A DNA stretch of 64,000 nt from Trifolium pratense (GCF_020283565.1 NC_060061.1:37113362-37177361), one strand, 5' to 3'; positions 38,615 to 48,564 are shown, numbered from the stretch's first letter. The notes: generated by a model from the letters alone, not told the origin. Numbers and translations: made by a program.

Positions 38615-38760
38615 ATACCTGAAGAGTTGTGATCTGAGTTGCAGTTAGTGAATGGAATGAATTTAGAACGCTGGGATAAGGAGTAGAGACGATGGATTTG
38701 AAGCAGTTTAAAATCAAGTTTTCTAGGGTTTATATTTTAGATTGATTTTTGAGCGAAGAA
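38615..38760 (-). other. Possible 5'-leader exon of gene C or exon-end relic
   Basis: On the minus strand a segment ending ...CTGCAACTCAGATCACAACT then CTTCAG|GTATTTC reads FHSLTATQITTLQ before a GT donor. That resembles the exon-1 end of the array genes (KSLTVSAATLQ|). It could be the remains of another copy, or a non-coding leader exon of gene C (start codon at 38211). The sequence cannot decide between them. Confidence 0.4.
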
Positions 38761-39246
38761 ATTGAACAAGTTTCTCGATAACAGAACAGAACTTCCCTTG
38801 TTTGTTGGTTCGTAGTTCGTACACCAAATGGAAGGATAGATCAGTGTGGGTTCAAATATGCTTTTCCGTCTGTTTTAGAAACGAAAATTTCATGGAAAGT
38901 CGAAAGATTGCCATTGCCAATGCCAAATGTCTAAAGTAGCTCTATTTTATTACTATCTTTTGCCGATAAAAAATAAATTGATTTTTGCTTTTAACACCCC
39001 TTAATAATCCAGTTACACCTCAAAATGACCCAAATACCCCTTTTATAAATTTAATTTTCAAAACAACCTATTTTTCTGATAAATTCCTGTCACGTATTCT
39101 TCTTCTCCCACTCTCCCATTCTCTTCCACAACCTTCACATTTTAATCTCCTTTCTTCTACATTTGTCTAGTGTCTACAAATAATGGTACGTTCGTTGGTC
39201 TCGTTCAAATATTTATCATGAAATTAGCCAACGAGTACTTCAAGCA

Positions 39247-39470
39247 ATTTTTTTTTAACCAAGCAAACTTAATTCATATCATTAACTAATAAATGTTCAA
39301 TACATAAGGGAATAATCTCAAACTTATGGAAACTAGCCCAAACATTGGCCGCCTTAGCAAGAGTATGAGCAACCAAATTCGCTTGTCTCCTAACAAACTT
39401 AACCTCAAAGTTTACATAAGAAGATGACATAAGAAGAATAATATCATTAACAATTAAACTAAATTCCGAA
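39247..39470 (-). mobile_element. 5'-truncated LINE 3' end (RNase H-like tail)
   Basis: The minus strand reads ...VNFEVKFVRRQANLVAHTL then AKAANVWASFH...EHLLVNDMN and stop, followed by a poly(A) run (39247-39255 as T on the plus strand). R-x-x-N-x-V-A-H-x-L-A-K is the conserved end of the RNase H-like domain of plant LINEs. Only the last 70 or so codons are present. It abuts plastid-like DNA on its 5' side. Confidence 0.75.
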
Positions 39471-39617
39471 TTGCCTTTTGATTTACCAGAAGCAGAAGAA
39501 GAATTAGTAGCGGGTTATCAAACAGAATATTCGGGTATTAGATTTGGTTTATTTTATGTTGCTTCCTATTTAAACCTTTTTATTTCTTCATTATTTGTAA
39601 CAGTTCTTTACTTCTCG
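39471..39617 (+). pseudogene. ndhA: Nuclear plastid DNA fragment: piece of ndhA
   Basis: The plus strand encodes [20 protein letters not shown] then [20 protein letters not shown] and LFVTVLY. This matches the plastid NAD(P)H dehydrogenase subunit ndhA. The plastid form has Q-T-E-Y-S-G and Y-V-A-S-Y-L-N-L, unlike the mitochondrial nad1. About 49 codons survive, after which the similarity stops. It is a non-functional nuclear insertion of chloroplast DNA (NUPT), or came in through a plastid-derived transcript. Confidence 0.8.
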
Positions 39618-40320
39618 AATGGATGGCGTCAACCAACAATCATAACCCTTTTCTTCAAATGAATGAATCTCATGAAAATCCAATCTAGACAAATCACGAA
39701 TTATCGTTACCTACAAAATTCAAAATTGTTTTATTACTGCTTAATTTGCAAATCTTATATTTCTTCTAAAATATGTAGGCTTGTACCTTTGTTGGTATAG
39801 AGGAGTGTTATCTAAACACAAAATTTAGGGACACACAATTGACACACCTTTTTACCACTCACATGCACAAAAATCGATGAATGTAAATAATATTAAAAAA
39901 AAATAAAAAGTGTATATTTGTTGTATTTTTATTTGAAAATTGTGTTGGAATAACATTTTCCGTTGGTATCAATAGAACATCTTCACTTTGGGTTATACGT
40001 GAATTGAATTTACATTGTCATACGTAAATTAAATTTGCATAGTCATGCTAGACAAAATGAAAACATAGGATCTAACTAAAACCGCAGAAATTCAACTATG
40101 TATGAAACAACTTGTAATTCAATGTTTAATCATTCATAAAGTTTGGTTACATCTCCAATCCATGAATGTTTGTGTGGGAGAGAGGTGGAGATTGAAAAAC
40201 GGTTTTGGAAAAAATTATATGAACAAGGGTAGTTTTGGTATTATGATAAGTTGTTAAATTAATTTGGGTGTAACCAAATATTTTTGGGGTGTTATTAGAA
40301 AAATTCAAATAAATTTATTT

Positions 40321-40846
40321 GCGATTTATTTCGATTTTGGATTACAAATGAAAAATCAATCTAAAATTTGATCCGATCCAACAATTTTCATAAAAGACTT
40401 AAAAAACACATAAAAATATTTAGTTTCTTGTGGTTTTAGATTTTTTTTTAGAAACACTTGTGGTTTTAGATTTTTTTAAGATTGATTTGCGAGTTTTATT
40501 TGGATTTGAACACCCCTCTATCGTATATAGTGTATTTTGTACTTATCTTTTGCGGAGAATTTTTTTATTTTTTTTTTACATTAAATAGTCTTTGTTATTA
40601 TTGTTTGCTTAATCTTCCCAAAGAGTTACGCCTCCCGGGGCTTAGGCCCTCATCTTTCTAAAAATAAATAAATAAATTAGTAACCTTAGTGATAATCGAT
40701 TTTAATATATTAGTTCAGTAGTAGATAATATAGTATTATAGAATTATATTGGTAAAACAAATAATTAAAAAAATAACAAATTCATTTTTTATAAAATAAA
40801 AAAAATTAAACAACAAAACGATCACACTTTAAAAGTAATTCAATTC
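40321..40846. other. AT-rich intergenic DNA
   Basis: No gene or defined repeat was recognised here. Confidence 0.4.
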
Positions 40847-40970
40847 TCGTAAGCTTAGTTAATAGAAATATTATCAAATTTTATATATGTAGGAGTTGAG
40901 GTTTTCGTACATTCTATTTATTCATTTTAAAGGTAAAATTTTAACCACTAGACTACTTGACAAAAAAAAA
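40847..40970 (+). mobile_element. SINE (family 3) with long TSD
   Basis: A decayed SINE sharing TTTAAAGGTAAAATTTTAAC and CCACTAGACTACTTGACA with the copy at 60955-61080, ending in a poly(A) run. AAAGTAATTCAA flanks both sides (about 40833-40846 and 40969-40982). A duplication of 12 bp or more with an A tail is the mark of LINE-driven retroposition. Confidence 0.7.
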
Positions 40971-41040
40971 AAGTAATTCAAATTGTTCAAATGACAAGAA
41001 AATATGGTAGAAAAAATAAATTTATTAAGAAATAAACAAA

Positions 41041-41732
41041 ACTTAAATATTACCTAAAAGAAAAGAAAGAAAAAAAAAACATTGTATTTTGATTTTGGCG
41101 TACATAGTGTATACGAGGATTAAGCCGCGCCGTGCATACCATTTGAGTACAGTACACATCCAATACATAGCATATCCGATAGTAATACTCTCCCTCAAAT
41201 AGTGTACCCGTGTTTCATATATCTAATTCAAAAAGTTAACACATGAGCAATATTTATTACTTCAAGGTAAAATAAAAAATACTAGTATTGATTTAATAGT
41301 AGAGGGAAATGCTTGTTTTCACCAAGGACGAATCAACAAAAACGAAGAATAAAAAGAGTTCAATTGGGCGCGAAGAACTTCAACTCAGATTGAACACTGG
41401 TACAAATTTGAATCCCTCTAATTTGCAGGCCATGTGCTAAGGGCCTCGTTGCCCTTGGTAAGGGCCAGCCCTAGCTAATTCGAATTGGTAGTACAAATGG
41501 TTACAGAAGCCGTGCACACTGTACACACGCACACCGACCCATTTAAGAATATCAAGCAATATAACCCTTACTATATATCATCCACTTAATGCGAGTATAT
41601 ATGTACAATTTATTTCTTTACCTATGAAGCTTGTAATCTATCAACTAATAATTAGTTATAACCAAAGAGACTTTGGGAAACAGAAACAGAGAATTGGAAA
41701 CCAAAAAACAAACCAATTATAAACTTCTAGCT
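41041..41732. other. 3' flank of pseudogene D
   Basis: The part 41,400-41,720 is a copy of the 3' flank of gene C (36,510-36,840), sharing GTTGCCCTTGGTAAGGGCCA and CAACTAATAATTAGTTATAA. The rest shows nothing recognised. Confidence 0.55.
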
Positions 41733-42785
41733 CTAAGTACGTGGTAGTAGTTCTGCGTCTATGAAGTCAACTTCTATTGAGGGTGAATTTTGAAGCAAGA
41801 AGTTCACTATTCCATCAGGTACGAGTGGAGATGGTTCGAATCCTTTTTTAAATGCTTTTCTTAACCTAGAAACTTCTTTCTTTGACTTGACTTTCCGTAA
41901 CTTGACATCGCACAGTCTCATACGAAATCCATATTCAAGTGGTTTTACAATAACGTACTCTCAATGACTTCAAGTTACCCAAGGAAGGGAGTTTAAAATT
42001 CAACAAATTAGGAACTAAGGACAGAACCTAAGCAATGAGAATTGCATGTGGATTAGTCTAATGGAAGTAAATTAATATTTGGTAAAATTAAGAAATAAAA
42101 AAAATAAAAAAAGGAATCTTAAGAAGAAAGTAAAGATAGCCTCAACAAGTGCTAAGTTAAGGTGCCTGAAAAGTAACTCCAGACCCTCAATGATTTTATA
42201 TTAGCAAACTCAACCAGCCAGTTAAATAGAAACAAAGGAGGGTCATCATCCTCAGGACATGAAAATATATTGGCATCAATATCAACAAACAAGAAACATT
42301 GCACACATAAATTTTTCTGATACGGGGTACCGGCAAAAACAAACGTACAAAGACTTGGAGTAAATATATAGATCAACTTTGTAAAAGTTGTATCTTTCGT
42401 AAAATTGATAAGTGTCATATTTGATACGTACAGAGTATGTCCACCTCTCACAATACATTTGGAAATGACCAAACTATTCAACCTATTAAAGTTCAAAAAT
42501 GGCTCAACTTGTCATTATCGCCATCAGAAAATGTAAAATACTCTAGTTGCAAGTTGGTTATTGCCGGCAAACTAAAAGATTTTGGAAGCATTGTTTCGCG
42601 AACTCCATCAGGGTAGATGTGTTAAAGTTTGACAAGAAAACACGGTAGATGGAATATCTGCATAAGTGATAAAGTCCTAACCGCTGGACACTGTGTGACA
42701 TAGCATAATTTATAACCTATTTGAGCATGTGAAGTTCCAAGCAACCATTTTGACGCTTAAAATCGATTCGAGAGCCTGATAAAAG
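41733..42785 (-). pseudogene. F-box/LRR/FBD gene D, 5'-truncated pseudogene
   Basis: This is the sister of gene C. Exon 2 (about 42027-41733) keeps MRLCDVKLRKVKSKKEVSRL and GIVNFLLQNSPSIEVDF, but an extra ACGT near 41,954-41,958 breaks the frame with its upstream part. The exon 1 remnant (about 42785-42166) keeps LNSLVISKCIVRGGHTLYV and PLFLFNWLVEFANIKSL, with several small deletions and frameshifts. The splice donor has changed from CAG|GTACC to CAG|GCACC. The F-box and start codon are missing: similarity to gene C ends near 42,785, where unrelated sequence begins. It cannot make an F-box protein. Confidence 0.85.
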
Positions 42786-42885
42786 GTATGAGTGTACGAC
42801 AAAACTTTCATCTGCTTAATTGCGTCTAATGAAATATGTGTGTTGTGGTCCATGTCGGTAGAAGTCCTATAGAGAAAGCATAATT

Positions 42886-42950
42886 TTGGGTAGTATGAAT
42901 GAGGTCCTAGTTTCAATCCTCATTGGCAACATTGCCAACCAAAAAAAAAA
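42886..42950 (+). mobile_element. SINE-like fragment with poly(A)
   Basis: GGTCCTAGTTTCAATCCTCA (42902-42921) resembles a degenerate B box, and the segment ends CCAACCAAAAAAAAAA. It meets the poly(T) of the neighbouring minus-strand LINE head-on, giving an A-run/T-run junction. The 5' part and target duplication are not visible, so this is tentative. Confidence 0.4.
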
Positions 42951-43840
42951 TTTTTTTTTTGAAAAAGCTAAAATGAGATATATATTAACTGAAAAACAGC
43001 CTCCTCAGCACAAGATGTGCCAAGATAGACTACCAAAATTTACAATGGGACCAAGAAAGAAATACAACAATCAAAATCATACAAAGCCCATACATAATAA
43101 GGGACTAGACCACCAACTATGGTAGTTTGAAACTATAGTAACACTCGTCGTCTTCAACCACCTATAGGAAAAAAGCTTGATCTTGTCCAACAACTGAAGA
43201 GGAGTACCGGTTGAGCCTGTAAACAATCTGTGATTTGTTTCTGTCCATAAAACCCACACACTAGCGAGCCAAATAAGTTGCAAGAAAGACCGACGAGCTC
43301 GAGATCCACCAGCTGAATAAGTGGACTGAACAAAATGATCCCGAATAGTAGAAGAACTCGTCAATGGAATGCCAATCCAAGTGAAAACTAAAGCCCAAAG
43401 AGAACCAAAAAAACTGCAAGAGATGAATAAGTGATAAGCCGACTCTGCCTCCCCACATCCAGAAATGCATAAACGTGCCGCAGTAGATAAAATGCCTCGA
43501 GAAATCAGGTTTGACTTTGTAGGCAACCTGTCACGCAATAAACGCCACACAAAAATGGAGACCTTCAATGGGACCTGAGAATGCCAAATGAAGTGCTCCG
43601 CATCATCCATAGTAACCGAATCAAGAGTAGTCAAAAGCTGATAAGCTCCCCGGACAGTGTAACCTGTATCAGGATCTGGTTGCCACTGCCACCTATCTGG
43701 AATCTGTGCCTGCAATGAAATGTTAGAAAGTAAAGTCTGACACTCCCCCAACATCTCCTCCTCCCACGCCCTCAACTGCCTCCGCCACACCCACGCTGCC
43801 CCATCGAACCCCCATCCTAAAGAAAACAATGTCTTCTATA
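42951..43840 (-). mobile_element. 5'-truncated LINE with zf-RVT domain
   Basis: On the minus strand an open frame of 250 codons (43829-43077) holds the reverse-transcriptase-associated zinc-binding domain (zf-RVT). Its features are YTVRGAYQLLTTLDSV, FIWHSQVPLKVSIFVWRLLR, DRLPTKSNLISRGIL, C-x3-C-x5-H (CISGCGEAESAYHLFISCSF) and FLQLIWLASVWVLWTE. The non-coding tail ends in CTCATTTTAGCTTTTTC and poly(A). The same family occurs at 61866-63340 and is about as well preserved. RT and endonuclease are absent because of 5' truncation. It lies upstream of pseudogene D, whose 5' end is lost. Confidence 0.85.
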
Positions 43841-44504
43841 TTTTTACGTATGTGTGCGGAAAAAAAAGAGATAAAATCAAACAATATAAAAAAAATAGAT
43901 GAAAATAAGTGAGAAACAAATAAGTAATTATATTTTAAAAAAATAATATAATATTGTAAATTTTATGTGATTATTTAAATATAATAATTTTTTTTATAGA
44001 TAGACAAAATGGCGTCTGACCTAACAATTTTGACATTTATGTTAGTTGAGTTAAGATTTGTGGACATTTAAATATAATAAGTAATTTGATAAATAATAGA
44101 TACATTAAAAAAAGGTACATAATATAATAAAGGTTTCTTAAAAATAAAATAAAAAAATAGGGGTTAAAATATACAATTACCATGTATTTTAATCATATAT
44201 AATATTCAATCTCATATGATATGCATGATTCAAAGAGTTATATTTAATACGTGAAATGCATGACTATAGTTGTTGTATTATTTGTTATTGAAATGCATGA
44301 TTATTGTCATATTTACCTAATGAGAATGAGAGAAAATCAGTTAAGTGTGAATTATTTAATATTTAAAATTTATGTTTAATTTAAAATTAATAATATATTT
44401 ATTTTATTATATTTTCTTTAATTATTGTCCCTAACACTTAAATTTCTAAATTTAAAACAAAAATTATTAATTTCAGATTACGTTCAAAAATAAAAAGTTA
44501 AAAT
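43841..44504. other. AT-rich intergenic DNA
   Basis: Very AT-rich sequence; no gene, RNA or structured repeat was recognised. Confidence 0.5.
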
Positions 44505-44630
44505 TTAAAACCCACTTGGGTTGGTGCATTGGTATTGGCTTGGGACCTGGGAGTGTGCTCCTCTTGAGGTCTGAGGTTCGATTCTCTCTGGCGCCAATTT
44601 AGGTGGGCTAATTTAGCTTCTTCAAAAAAA
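44505..44630 (+). mobile_element. SINE (family 1) with TSD
   Basis: TTGGTGCATTGGTATTGGCT is A-box-like and GAGGTTCGATTCT fits a B box. The element ends TTTAGCTTCTTC plus a poly(A) run. AAAGTTAAAAT is duplicated at 44494-44504 and 44631-44641. It is the same family as the minus-strand copy at 29283-29430. Confidence 0.8.
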
Positions 44631-45200
44631 AAAGTTAAAATATACTCGTATTACATATGTTTATTTTAATATGAGATAAACTCTACGAATTTACTAGTTG
44701 AATCTATGTTTCGATTCCACTTAGTCAAAACGAGTTGACGTAAAAATTAGAAATTCTGACAACCTCGACTGCAATTGAGCATCGAGTGATCTCTCGGTCC
44801 CATCAAGGCCGCCCCTGCACAAGTGCAAGGTGAACTACGGAGCCAGACCTAGGTTTCTAAAAAAATAAAGAAGTTGATTTTAAAAAAATAAAAATAGTAG
44901 TAGATTTCAATTATGTTACGAAAACCATAAGATCAACTATATAGAATACTTGATAGTTTGAACAACATGTGATTAAAGTAGCAGCCACACACATTTTTGT
45001 GCAATATCAACAAGCACACTAATTTTTGCAACACAACATCCTCTGAAGTTGAATCTGGACACAATCAATGCAGTATATATGAACGATTTGTTTATCTAAC
45101 TTAGTTGCAACAAGAGACAGCAGGAAAATGAAACAGAAGGAAGCAAAAATCAAACCACTTATAACAATCTCTCTTAAGAAGTTGAATGCTTTTTTCATCA

Positions 45201-45439
45201 TCAACAATCTACAATGTCAACTTTTGCGGACGGCGAATTTTGAATCAAGAACTCCACTATTCCATTAGGTATGGGCGCAAATGGTTCCAATCCAGCTTTA
45301 AATGATCTTCGTAAATTGGCAGCTTCTTTCCGTGACTTAATTTTCTGTAACTTATCGTCAAACAGTCTCTTGAGAAATAGAAATGAAAGTGGTTCCTTTT
45401 TCACTTTCAGAAACTTCAAGTTACCTAAGGATGGGAGCT
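45201..45439 (-). pseudogene. Out-of-frame FBD remainder of gene E
   Basis: These codons still read KLPSLGNLKFLKVKKEPLSF and GIVEFLIQNSPSAKVDIV, a normal FBD domain ending at 45201. They are shifted out of the exon 1 frame by the one-base deletion near 45,447. The good conservation means the deletion is recent. Confidence 0.75.
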
Positions 45440-46520
45440 TCATCTCAATAAATTATCGTTTAAGGAGAGAACCTAAGAAACAAGGGTTGAGAGTGGATCA
45501 GTCTTATATAAATCAATTGATTTTGTAAAAAAATTAGAAGAAAAAACAAAAACATCTTAAAAATAAAGTAACAACAAAGCCTCCAAACCTACGAATAGTT
45601 ACCTGAAGAGTACTTGCGGAGACTGTCAATGATTTTGTATAAGCAAGCTCAAATAACCAGTTGAGTAGAAACCGAGGAGGCTCCATTTGCAATGACATAA
45701 TTCTTGCATCAATATTTACATGCTTAACATAAGCAAGACTGCTCCCACTAAGTTTCTGATACGGTTCACCAAAAAAAGTGAAGGAAACAAGACTTGGAGT
45801 ACAAAACTCAATTTCGTAATAATCAAAGGAGTGACTATGCACTGTAAAATTGACAAGTGTGGCACCTGATATGCAGAGGGTTAGTGTATCCCTCACACCA
45901 CATTCGCGAAGGACCAAAGTATTCAACCGATTAAAGGCTGAAAATGGCTCAGCACGTGAATTATTGTCGCCAACATAGAAGGCAAAATTCGATAGATGCA
46001 AGGTGGTTAGTGCCGGCAAACTGATAAATTTTGGAAACAATGTTTTTTCCTCAACATATCCTCTAGGGAATACACAAAGATCAAGAAATGTTAAAGTCCG
46101 ACATGAAAAGATGTCATGCCTAATTTGTTCAATGTCACATTGGACCTCAAGTCTTAGTCGCTGGAAATTGTGTGAACCAACACAATTGAACATCCTTTTA
46201 AGTAAGCGAAACTTACCATAACCGGTATGTCTAAAATCGAGAGACTCCAGTGAAATAGAGGAATCACGAAGAGATAAAACCTTGGACACAAGTTTGTTGA
46301 ATATCTTCAAAGATCGACATTCATAGGAACGCATTATAAGAGTAGGAAGACGTTTCCAGGTATCTTTCCATTTTGTAGACAAAATGCAAGTTCTAACGGC
46401 ATATTCGGTATTTAAAAATGACATTATATGAAGAATAATGGATTCAGGTAAGTCACTGAGTCTGTCTTTAGTTTCACTCTCGTCAAGCTTTACTCTCTTT
46501 GTTGCTAATTGAATCGTCAT
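45440..46520 (-). CDS. F-box/LRR protein, gene E (FBD lost by frameshift)
   Basis: Exon 1 (46520-45603, 306 codons) is intact. It starts MTIQLATKRVKLDESETKDR, with an F-box (DRLSDLPESIILHIMSFLNT, then ILSTKWKDTWKRLP) and LRRs (LTFLDLCVFP, LPALTTLHLSNF, LNTLVLRECGV). Exon 2 starts at 45472 (GTTCTCTCC) but has one T fewer than gene A (CATCTCAAT versus CATCTTCAAT on the plus strand). The frame therefore stops after VLSLNDNLLR, about 316 residues in total. The former FBD codons (45439-45201) remain open in another frame. Upstream, a 5-bp duplication (GAGAT) puts the ancestral start ATG (46546-46544) out of frame; it now reads a 9-residue uORF whose TGA overlaps this ATG as ATGA. It is either a truncated functional F-box protein or a very young pseudogene. 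Confidence 0.7.
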
Positions 46521-46873
46521 CTCATCTCATCGGTTGAATTAGACATTGTATTAATACCTAATATATTCATAAAGGTTAAAACATAGTAGAACAATTTTCT
46601 GAGTAATTGTGCAATTCTTGAGTATTTAAAACTCAACAAAGTTGTATTCGAATAATTGCAATATAGATACAATTGAGAAAACCTAGAAAGTGTAGATACA
46701 ATCGAGAAAACCTAGAAAGTGGAATCGGGGAAAATTGAAAATGAAAAATCAAACGAGAAATGAGAAATAATACCTCGCTCGCAGTTGATTTACTCGTCGG
46801 AGAGAAAACACAACATCGTTTGTTCGTTTGGAATGAAATGGAACGCAAAAGAGAAGAGTGTAGAGAATGGGTA

Positions 46874-47136
46874 GCCCTTCAGTCCTATATGTAAGAAAAA
46901 GTTTGCATTTTAGATTCATTGTAAAGTTGATGAATCTAGACAACATTATAGTCTAGATACATCAACTTTACAATGAATCTAGAAAATAAACGTTTTCTTA
47001 TATAAGAAAAAGTTTGCATTTTAGATTCATTGTAAAGTTGATGTATCTAGACAACATTATAGTCTAGATACATCAACTTTACAATGAATCTAGAAAATAA
47101 ACGTTTTCTTATATATAGGACCGGATCTGGATGGAG
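46874..47136. mobile_element. Double-hairpin Stowaway-like MITE
   Basis: It sits in the gene E leader at a place where gene A (28,590) and gene G (56,830) read GGGTAGTAATAG without an insert. The ends GCCCTTCAGTCCTATAT and ATATAGGACCGGATCTGGAT are inverted and TA lies at both borders. Inside, a hairpin unit of about 115 bp (AAGTTTGCATTTTAGATTCA, TTGTAAAGTTGATG(A/T)ATCT, AGACAACATTATAGTCTAGA, then its inverse) is present twice in tandem (about 46,885-46,999 and 47,000-47,110). Confidence 0.85.
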
Positions 47137-47383
47137 TAATAGTTATGTTCACGTTTTTTACGTTTCGTCACGGGGAAAATGAAATGCAATAGCAATGGTA
47201 AATACAAGTTTGACTCAATCGTGCGATCAAGATGTTTGCTTGTCTTCTAGTAAAATTAATTAGATCGCTTTGATGATTATTTAATAAGGCTTTGCCACGA
47301 AATAAAAGAGAATCAAACTTGTTTGCCCTTGTAGATTTCCATTGATGGCGTCACGAAAATGTAATCGTGCTCAATCGTGCGAG

Positions 47384-48058
47384 GAGTTGAGATCAGCTCC
47401 ATTGGGTTATCCTCCTTTTTTTCCGGTCTATTGCTCAGATAGTGACATGTGGCAAAACAATATTTCAATGGTCCATATAAAAAAACAGAACAAGGAAATT
47501 AACACGGAAACTTTTCTCTCTTCTTCCCTGCACATATCACTGTTCATCTTCTCTGCAGCCACTGTGCCTAGATTCTTAGTCTCTTCTTTCTATCAAACTC
47601 ACCACTTTGGATCTTCAATTTTTTTTCAATTCTTTTGGATCTGCCTTTTTTCCCCAAATATTTTATAGCAATATTTTTCAAAGAAATCTTCAATGAAATA
47701 CTAAATACGGCGGCGAGGATTCAAAGAGACGGCAACAGAGATTTGTTTCAAAAAGACGACAACTAGCTATAATTTCATGACTCCATTTAGTTGATTGTTA
47801 CAGCCCCAAAGATGATGAGGCGAGAAGGAAGAAGAGGGGAGACCCAGCGTCGCTGCCGACCGCGCGCGGCTTCTCCCGCTGCTGTGTTCTTTCGCGGCCG
47901 TGTTCCGCAGGACGAAGATGATGAGGTGGAGACAACAAGTTGAATGGGTTTTATTTAATTTTAATATGGACAATTGAAATATTTGATTGTCAGATGTCAC
48001 GATCTGAGCAATAGACCGGAGAAAAAGGAGGATAACCAAATAAAGTTGATCTCAACTC
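47384..48058. mobile_element. Mutator-like element, 675 bp, 9-bp TSD
   Basis: TIRs of about 100 bp: the left starts GAGTTGAGATCAGCTCCATT and the right, on the minus strand, GAGTTGAGATCAACTTTATT. Both continue GGTTATCCTCCTTTTT, CCGGTCTATTGCTCAGAT and (A/C)GTGACAT. TCGTGCGAG is duplicated at 47375-47383 and 48059-48067. The paralogous flank at 57,121-57,150 has the empty site TCAATCGTGCGAGCAAGATG. The interior (47,500-47,950) has no transposase. A GC-rich patch near 47,835-47,920 (GACCGCGCGCGGCTTCTCCC) reads unlike its surroundings and may be captured host DNA. Confidence 0.9.
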
Positions 48059-48084
48059 TCGTGCGAGCAAGATGTCCATTAACA

Positions 48085-48515
48085 TGATGTAAGAGGGTTT
48101 CCTTAGTAATTTATTATTTTAGATAGATTTAGTTTTATTATATTTTAGGAAGATTTCTTATTTTTATATTTCACCTAGATTAGTTATTTTTATATTTTAG
48201 GTAGATTTGTTATTTTTATTTAGTTAGGTTTGTTATTTTCTTTTACAATATTTTAGGAGATTTGTTATTTTTATTTTTCACTCCTATTTAAGGTAAACTA
48301 TTGTAGCCTTGAAGACAACTTTTGATTCAATAAAAATACAGAGATTTTTCTCAAGTTTGGTGGATTCCAAATTATTCCTTCTGGTGGATTCCGGAAGTCT
48401 AGTGGATTCTAGATTAGTTACTTTTTCTGGTGGATTCCGGAAATCTGGTGGATTCCAGAACCTTTATCTAAAAGGATTAGCGCTTGCTTTTCCTTCACGC
48501 TTCCGTACTGCGTCA
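48085..48515 (+). repeat. 5' LTR of the zf-XS retrotransposon
   Basis: It begins TG and ends CA. It contains CTATTTAAGG (48,291 region) as a possible TATA element and TTCAATAAAAATACAG as a likely polyadenylation region. Its last 150 bp carry about five copies of a GGTGGATTCC motif. The 3' LTR has lost one such unit (18 bp). Confidence 0.9.
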
Positions 48516-48517
48516 GT

Positions 48518-48530
48518 TGGTATCAGAGCA
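48518..48530 (+). promoter_or_regulatory. Primer-binding site (initiator tRNA-Met)
   Basis: TGGTATCAGAGCA lies two bases after the 5' LTR. It is the standard complement of the 3' end of plant initiator tRNA-Met, used to prime minus-strand DNA synthesis. Confidence 0.93.
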
Positions 48531-48564
48531 GGTTTCTCCTGTTCTTTTCATAACGTGATCATCC

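Larger units (their letters stand above)
38968..40320. mobile_element. Inverted-repeat element containing LINE and plastid DNA
   Basis: The left end (AAATAAATTGATTTTTGCTT, then TTAACACCCCTTAATAATCC, AGTTACACCTC) matches the reverse complement of the right end. The right end read on the minus strand is AAATTTATTTGAATTTTTCT, AATAACACCCCAAAAATATT, TGGTTACACCC. The pairing extends 60 bp or more with mismatches. This suggests a non-autonomous TIR element of about 1.35 kb. The termini and target duplication are not sharply defined. Inside are the LINE fragment and the ndhA fragment listed below. Confidence 0.5.

Noticed and set aside
39471..39617. Mitochondrial nad1 fragment
   Set aside because: The residues QTEYSG and FYVASYLNL match plastid NdhA, not mitochondrial Nad1.
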